From an uncultured Porphyromonadaceae bacterium (lineage in GTDB: Bacteria; Bacteroidota; Bacteroidia; Bacteroidales; Muribaculaceae), in the NCBI GenBank assembly GCA_900546365.1, contig URCF01000002.1, positions 124,001 to 188,000 of the forward strand: a DNA stretch of 64,000 nucleotides. The letters are read 5' to 3'. The notes under the pieces were generated by a model, which did no database searches, was not told the origin of the DNA, and saw only the letters and a program-made list of their open reading frames with translations. Of the stretch, positions 61,035-64,000 are shown piece after piece; the stretch's first letter is position 1, and every line of letters begins with the position of its first letter. Position numbers and translations under genes: made by a program.

Positions 61035-61504
61035 AATTTCTTCAGCATTTTGATCGCTGCCTCCGTGTGGAAAAAGTATTGTGAGGTTACTTGCGAGAAT
61101 GTGAGTTCCTTTACAAGCTGTTCCTCTGAGATGAAATTTTCAGTAAACATACGGAGCAGACGGGCAATCGTATCATCAGCAACCGGACCTATCACAATGT
61201 CGTAATCATGGCATGGCTGCGAAACATTTATATCGCGGTTGGACATCACAAACCTCGCCCACTCCTCGTCAGGCGCATTGAAGATCTTTATCTTCAACCC
61301 TATTGTGACAGCTTTTTCCAGATCAAACTCAAAGGCTGTCAAGGTAGGTACACCCTTGAACATTTTTACTGTTCTTGCCGCCATCCTTTCAGCCTGATGC
61401 CGAATGTCGGTGAGATAGAAACCTTTTCCGAAATCCTTGTAAGGACGACACTTTCCGAGGTCAATCCTGTCTATTGCCATGCTTGAGCCGTGGTATAGTA
61501 TCAT
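61031..61504 (-). CDS. DUF3990 protein, putative ADP-ribosyltransferase-fold toxin
   Basis: 157 residues. The N-terminal block YHGSSMAIDRIDLGKCRPYKDFGKGFYLTDIRHQAERMA is the DUF3990 signature. In ADP-ribosyltransferase folds the matching positions give H in YHGS and Y in GFYLT; the C-terminal TSQYFFHTEAAI would hold the third active-site position. I recall DUF3990 being grouped with that fold, which would make the protein an NAD-dependent modifier of a host molecule. Four-base overlaps on both sides place it between an XRE regulator and a small partner, the layout of a toxin-antitoxin operon. Target and activity are unknown. Confidence 0.75.
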   Translation of the reverse strand: MILYHGSSMAIDRIDLGKCRPYKDFGKGFYLTDIRHQAERMAARTVKMFKGVPTLTAFEFDLEKAVTIGLKIKIFNAPDEEWARFVMSNRDINVSQPCHDYDIVIGPVADDTIARLLRMFTENFISEEQLVKELTFSQVTSQYFFHTEAAIKMLKKL

Positions 61505-61929
61505 CTGATAGCACCTCCATTATTTTGGCAGACGACTGTAAGGTCATCAACACAGTCATTAAACGACAGCGTATGTTCCACATCATAAAATTCGGTCAGA
61601 AAAGCAATACCTTTGAAGCGATTAAGGTAATTGCTTGCCTCACGGATTGTCAGGCGGTGTCTTTTTGAAAACTCGATTATGGCTGTCATTATATAATCTA
61701 TGACATTCTTATCGGCTTTTTTTATAGGTTTCAGCTCAACGACAGGCTCAACCTCCAAAGCATCGGCAATCCGGCTGATTGTGTTGAAGTTCACACATGA
61801 TCCGTTTTCCACCTTCGACACCATAGCTTTCTGCACACCAATCATGGCTCCTACCTCATCTTGGGTTAGTCCCTTGCTTTTACGTCGCAGATACAGCAAC
61901 TCTCCTATTTTTTTGAAATTTGTATTCAT
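61501..61929 (-). CDS. XRE-family HTH regulator with DUF3791-like C-terminus
   Basis: 142 residues. A helix-turn-helix (residues about 7-62; LYLRRKSKGLTQDEVGAMIGVQKAMVSKVENG) is fused to a helical domain (about 75-140; YIMTAIIEFSKRHRLTIREASNYLNRFKGIAFLTEFYDVEHTLSFNDCVDDL) that fits the DUF3791 pattern. As first gene of the operon with an inverted repeat in its promoter it should be an autorepressor and probably the antitoxin. It overlaps DUF3990 by four bases. The ATG is within five bases of the -7 box, so the mRNA may be leaderless. Confidence 0.8.
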   Translation of the reverse strand: MNTNFKKIGELLYLRRKSKGLTQDEVGAMIGVQKAMVSKVENGSCVNFNTISRIADALEVEPVVELKPIKKADKNVIDYIMTAIIEFSKRHRLTIREASNYLNRFKGIAFLTEFYDVEHTLSFNDCVDDLTVVCQNNGGAIR

Positions 61930-61933
61930 GGTG

Positions 61934-61966
61934 CAAATATAATAAAAAGTTTCTTATTTGAGAAAC
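61934..61966 (-). promoter_or_regulatory. Promoter and operator of the XRE-DUF3990 operon
   Basis: On the minus strand TATATTTG (61941-61934) is a consensus -7 box. Where -33 is expected lies TTTC, one base off TTTG. An inverted repeat GTTTCT-N6-AGAAAC (61949-61966) covers that -33 element and part of the spacer, an ideal site for repression by the XRE protein. Confidence 0.65.
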
Positions 61967-62022
61967 ATTTAGATAAACTAAGTGTTCGATGGCTCTATCT
62001 TTTTCTCTCTGCGAAACGAGGC

Positions 62023-62249
62023 GGAGATGCAACGCATGGCTGTGCTGGGTTGAGTGCCGTCAAAAGGTGACGGGCTGCGCCTGACACCCATTGACCGCAC
62101 TCTGCATAGTGAAAGCGGGCTAAACACCGGTAGCCTCAACGCCGCGTGAGGATGCGCCGGGGACGTCGCTGTACCTCGCACGACTCTGATCGGCAACCCG
62201 TGTTCTTCACGCCCGCTTCATGGTTCTTTTCATAGGTCGTTGCATCTCC
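62023..62249. repeat. Long-range inverted repeat enclosing nested hairpins
   Basis: GGAGATGCAACG (62023-62034) is the exact reverse complement of CGTTGCATCTCC (62238-62249). Inside are CCGTCA/TGACGG (62057-62062/62068-62073), TGGGT/ACCCA (62046-62050/62086-62090), AAGCGGGC/GCCCGCTT (62113-62120/62211-62218) and CCTCA/TGAGG (62134-62138/62147-62151). The nesting is that of a folded RNA domain; strand of action is unknown. Confidence 0.55.
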
Positions 62250-62343
62250 ACATCGTTGTCAGGGATACCATTGCCGTATGTCTGTCATTCAGTGTCACCC
62301 TACGGGGCTGCGCTGGCTCTACTTTCATGCTGATTATAAACGG

Positions 62344-62519
62344 AGTTCAAAGTATGTTCGCTCGTGGCGATGAACGTGCCGGAACGGGGTATTCTTTGCC
62401 TTTCGGCTGAAAAAATCTCCAGACTTCCCGTTGGTCAGCTCGTATTTTTTAAGCCGTGAGGCGAACACCCCTTGCTTTCCGTCACGCGGAGAGTTCATCG
62501 AGCGAACAAACTTCAAACT
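62344..62519. repeat. 176-base near-continuous hairpin flanked by GATTATA direct repeats
   Basis: Arms pair in register along most of their length. Pairs outside to inside: AGTT/AACT, AAGT/ACTT, TGTTCGCTC/GAGCGAACA (62355-62363/62500-62508), GATGAA/TTCATC, CGTG/CACG, GGAA/TTCC, GGGG...TTC/GAA...CCCC, GCCT/AGGC, CGGCT/AGCCG and AAAAAAT/ATTTTTT (62410-62416/62444-62450). Small bulges separate them. GATTATA occurs directly at 62332-62338 and 62522-62528, like a target-site duplication. A structured RNA or a MITE-like element are both possible. Confidence 0.65.
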
Positions 62520-62551
62520 GCGATTATACGCATTAAAAAAAATATCGCCTT

Positions 62552-62767
62552 ATGACACTGAACGACAGACATATTAAAAATTCGAGCTTCACTCCTTCAC
62601 CAGCTCAAACCGCATTAAAAAAGGTTGCAAAGGTGGCTGTGGTTATCCTCGGTGCTATTGTCGGTCTGATGATATGGGCGGTTGTAAAGCCGATATTCCG
62701 AGGTGTGGGGTGGCTAATCTCCATACTGACGATGATAGCGATAATCTATTGGTTATTAACTTTCTAA
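62552..62767 (+). CDS. Small membrane protein of the conjugation-type operon
   Basis: 71 residues. A polar N-terminus of about 25 residues is followed by two helices, about 27-47 (VAVVILGAIVGLMIWAVV) and 53-70 (GWLISILTMIAIIYWLL). No family recognised. It lies 11 bases before PcfK and follows the structured leader, so it is probably part of the same mobile-element operon. Confidence 0.6.
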   Translation: MTLNDRHIKNSSFTPSPAQTALKKVAKVAVVILGAIVGLMIWAVVKPIFRGVGWLISILTMIAIIYWLLTF

Positions 62768-62778
62768 ATATTACGACT

Positions 62779-63234
62779 ATGGCAAAGACAATGAAATCAA
62801 ACGACTCTGCAATCGCAGTAATGCAGCAGATGTTGCAGGAGCGTTGCATCGCTGAACCGATGTTCGCAATCAAAATGGCTAATCCCTCAAAGTCTATGGA
62901 AGGGGCAATCAACTACCTATGCTCCCAAATCCAAAAGAGCGGACTATGCGTGGTTGACAACGATACCGTGATGAACCTTCTGGTACATTACTTTGACGAG
63001 AACGAGATTGAGGAAGGCGCAAAGGTAAACTGCAACATAGTTGTCAGCAAGCAGAAACTCTCCGAGGAAGATAAAGCCAACCTCAAGGAGAAGGCTATGG
63101 AGCAGTACAAGGAAGAGCAGCTCCGAGAACTCCGCAGACAGAGCCAACCGAAGGCGACCGCACCCAAGCACACCGCCACCGCACCGAAAGCAGGTGCAGA
63201 AATCAATGTTCAACCAAGTCTTTTTGACCTCTAA
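62779..63234 (+). CDS. PcfK-like protein
   Basis: 151 residues from the ATG at 62779. It matches the PcfK family found with PcfJ in conjugative plasmids and Bacteroides conjugative transposons: an N-terminal helical part (IAVMQQMLQERCIAEPMFAIKMANPSKSMEGAINYLC), an acidic middle, a coiled region (LKEKAMEQYKEEQLRELRRQ) and an alanine/threonine-rich tail ending PSLFDL. Biochemical role unknown. PcfJ follows 12 bases later. Confidence 0.8.
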   Translation: MAKTMKSNDSAIAVMQQMLQERCIAEPMFAIKMANPSKSMEGAINYLCSQIQKSGLCVVDNDTVMNLLVHYFDENEIEEGAKVNCNIVVSKQKLSEEDKANLKEKAMEQYKEEQLRELRRQSQPKATAPKHTATAPKAGAEINVQPSLFDL

Positions 63235-63246
63235 AACATTACGGAT

Positions 63247-64000
63247 ATGAAACCAAGAAATAAGAAGCAAGAGCGGATATTGGCAATGAGTGGGCAGCTT
63301 CGCCCACTCTCCAACGCCCAAATGCAGTGGGCACTCAACTACACCATCAACCATTTTGCATATCGGCTGAAGAACGGAAAGGCTGTCTGCCTTAAATGCG
63401 GTCATGAGTGGAACGCAAATGAGGGCGTTTGCCGTTGCCCACACTGCGGTATCTCATTAGAGGTCAAGACAACCAAAGAAAGAGTGAGAAAAGATAAGTC
63501 GTATTTCAACATTATAACTGCCAAAGGCGGTTATCAAATAATCCGAATGTTCCTTATGAGCGTTGAACTCCGCAAGGGAATGGTTGCAGAGCCGTCCTTT
63601 CAAGAAATCGGTCAGTATTGGCTTGATGAGAACGGAAACGCAACAGTGGTAGGTCTTAGACGGACTATCGGTTGGTATGTTGACTCTTTCGATTATTGTT
63701 CAAAATTGGAACTTAGACGCGACAACGACGCTTTCCAATTCATAGCCGACCAGTGGGTTTATCCTCGTATCAAGGTGACGGACACAATCAAACGAAATGG
63801 TTTTGACGGACACACCTACGACATCAATCCCCTCACGTTGTTTAAGGAACTCCTTACCAATCCAAAAGCCGAAACTCTGATGAAATCCGGCGATGTTGAG
63901 ATGTTGCGCTATCTGTGCCATTCTCCATTCAATGCCGATGAGATTGATTTTTATTGGAAATCAATCAAGGTTGCGAAACGTGCAGGATTTGAGTTTGAGG
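63247..64000 (+). CDS. PcfJ-like protein, 3' end beyond the window
   Basis: 251 codons visible from the ATG at 63247; the frame is open at the window end. A zinc ribbon (CLKCGHEWNANEGVCRCPHCG, about residues 55-76) is followed by the conserved PcfJ body (FNIITAKGGYQIIRMFLMSVELRKG ... YWLDENGNATVVGLRR). PcfJ proteins accompany PcfK in conjugative elements; the exact function in transfer or maintenance is unknown. Together they mark the region as part of a conjugative element. Confidence 0.85.
   Translation, partial: MKPRNKKQERILAMSGQLRPLSNAQMQWALNYTINHFAYRLKNGKAVCLKCGHEWNANEGVCRCPHCGISLEVKTTKERVRKDKSYFNIITAKGGYQIIRMFLMSVELRKGMVAEPSFQEIGQYWLDENGNATVVGLRRTIGWYVDSFDYCSKLELRRDNDAFQFIADQWVYPRIKVTDTIKRNGFDGHTYDINPLTLFKELLTNPKAETLMKSGDVEMLRYLCHSPFNADEIDFYWKSIKVAKRAGFEFE

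Larger units (their letters stand above)
61967..62551. other. 585-base structured non-coding leader of the conjugation-type operon
   Basis: No protein frame is convincing; the short frames on both strands have no coherent composition. The stretch is dense in inverted repeats, listed below, and leads to the small membrane gene at 62552. No consensus -7 box is seen close to that gene, so its transcript probably starts upstream and carries some of this structure as a long 5' leader. The nearest candidate, TATCTTTT at 61996-62003, is imperfect. Confidence 0.5.

Noticed and set aside
61978..62196. Short open frames in the structured leader
   Set aside because: They cross strong inverted repeats and have arginine/proline/serine-biased composition without conserved pattern.
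62023..62519. Group II intron
   Set aside because: No domain V-like hairpin, no GUGCG/AY boundaries in the right arrangement and no intron-encoded protein nearby.
1..64000. CRISPR arrays, tRNA and rRNA genes, insertion sequences
   Set aside because: No regularly spaced repeats, no tRNA T-loop or acceptor patterns, no rRNA blocks and no transposase frames were seen on reading.

Overview
The window reads as chromosomal DNA of a Bacteroidales bacterium, most likely a gut Muribaculaceae-type organism. The reasons are promoters of the form TTG-N20-TAnnTTTG instead of E. coli-type boxes, a SusC-type receptor N-terminus, NigD-like lipoprotein, DUF3467 and GldD/GldE proteins, a PorZ-like protein with a type IX secretion C-terminal domain, host-glycan hydrolases (GH16, GH123-like, GH92), and Bacteroidetes-type LepB and YbeY. 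Genus-level placement is inference. No rRNA, tRNA, CRISPR array or insertion sequence was found.

Layout. 1-4.1 kb: start of an outer-membrane receptor, then a coupled run GH16-dapB-lepB-wbqC-like. 4.1-11.0 kb (minus): nadA-leuS-rdgB-porZ-like. 11.0-11.5 kb: an AT-rich gap with three TTATCAAC[A/G] motifs. 11.5-24.0 kb: rbfA and a LolC/E-type permease, MATE exporter with panB, Na/Pi cotransporter, orphan response regulator with rnhB, a GT2 glycosyltransferase, a dtd-mazG-deoC-GYF/CD225-DUF2752 operon, and a GH123-like enzyme. 24.0-28.8 kb: pdxJ-exbB-exbD-tonB (minus), then an ACT-like CBS-less protein, nadK and a YgjP-type metalloprotease. 28.8-30.9 kb: an AT-rich accessory island with an orphan RHS-tip hydrolase, a small membrane protein, a transglutaminase-like protein and a tiny basic ORF. 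31.0-37.7 kb (minus): one long operon rlmN-InaA-like kinase-nucleoside kinase-ABC ATPase-NigD-DUF3467-cysS ending in a strong terminator. 37.7-43.2 kb: a candidate ncRNA, then ybeY-mnmG-apt-uvrC with a perfect parS centromere site between mnmG and apt. 43.3-44.5 kb: a roughly 310-nt structured ncRNA and an AT-rich lipoprotein gene. 44.6-57.6 kb: TPR and S24 regulator genes, gldE-gldD-PPTase, YfhO, a degenerate methyltransferase, xerD, DUF6056 and carB. 57.8-60.1 kb: a GH92 mannosidase.

From about 60.1 kb the DNA changes character and looks like the edge of an integrative conjugative element. It holds gene remnants, two tandem minus-strand terminators, an XRE-DUF3990-DUF3791-type toxin-antitoxin-like operon with a clear operator, a roughly 500-nt highly structured non-coding leader, and then conjugation-element genes (a small membrane protein, PcfK, PcfJ; the last runs off the window).

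The best candidates for something new are the toxin-antitoxin-like operon at 60807-61929, the structured leader at 62023-62519 that includes a 176-nt near-continuous hairpin, the RHS-tip island at 28849-30912, and the ncRNA at 43336-43645. The parS site argues that the window is origin-proximal. Many genes are joined by 1- or 4-base stop/start overlaps, so translational coupling is a general feature of this genome.
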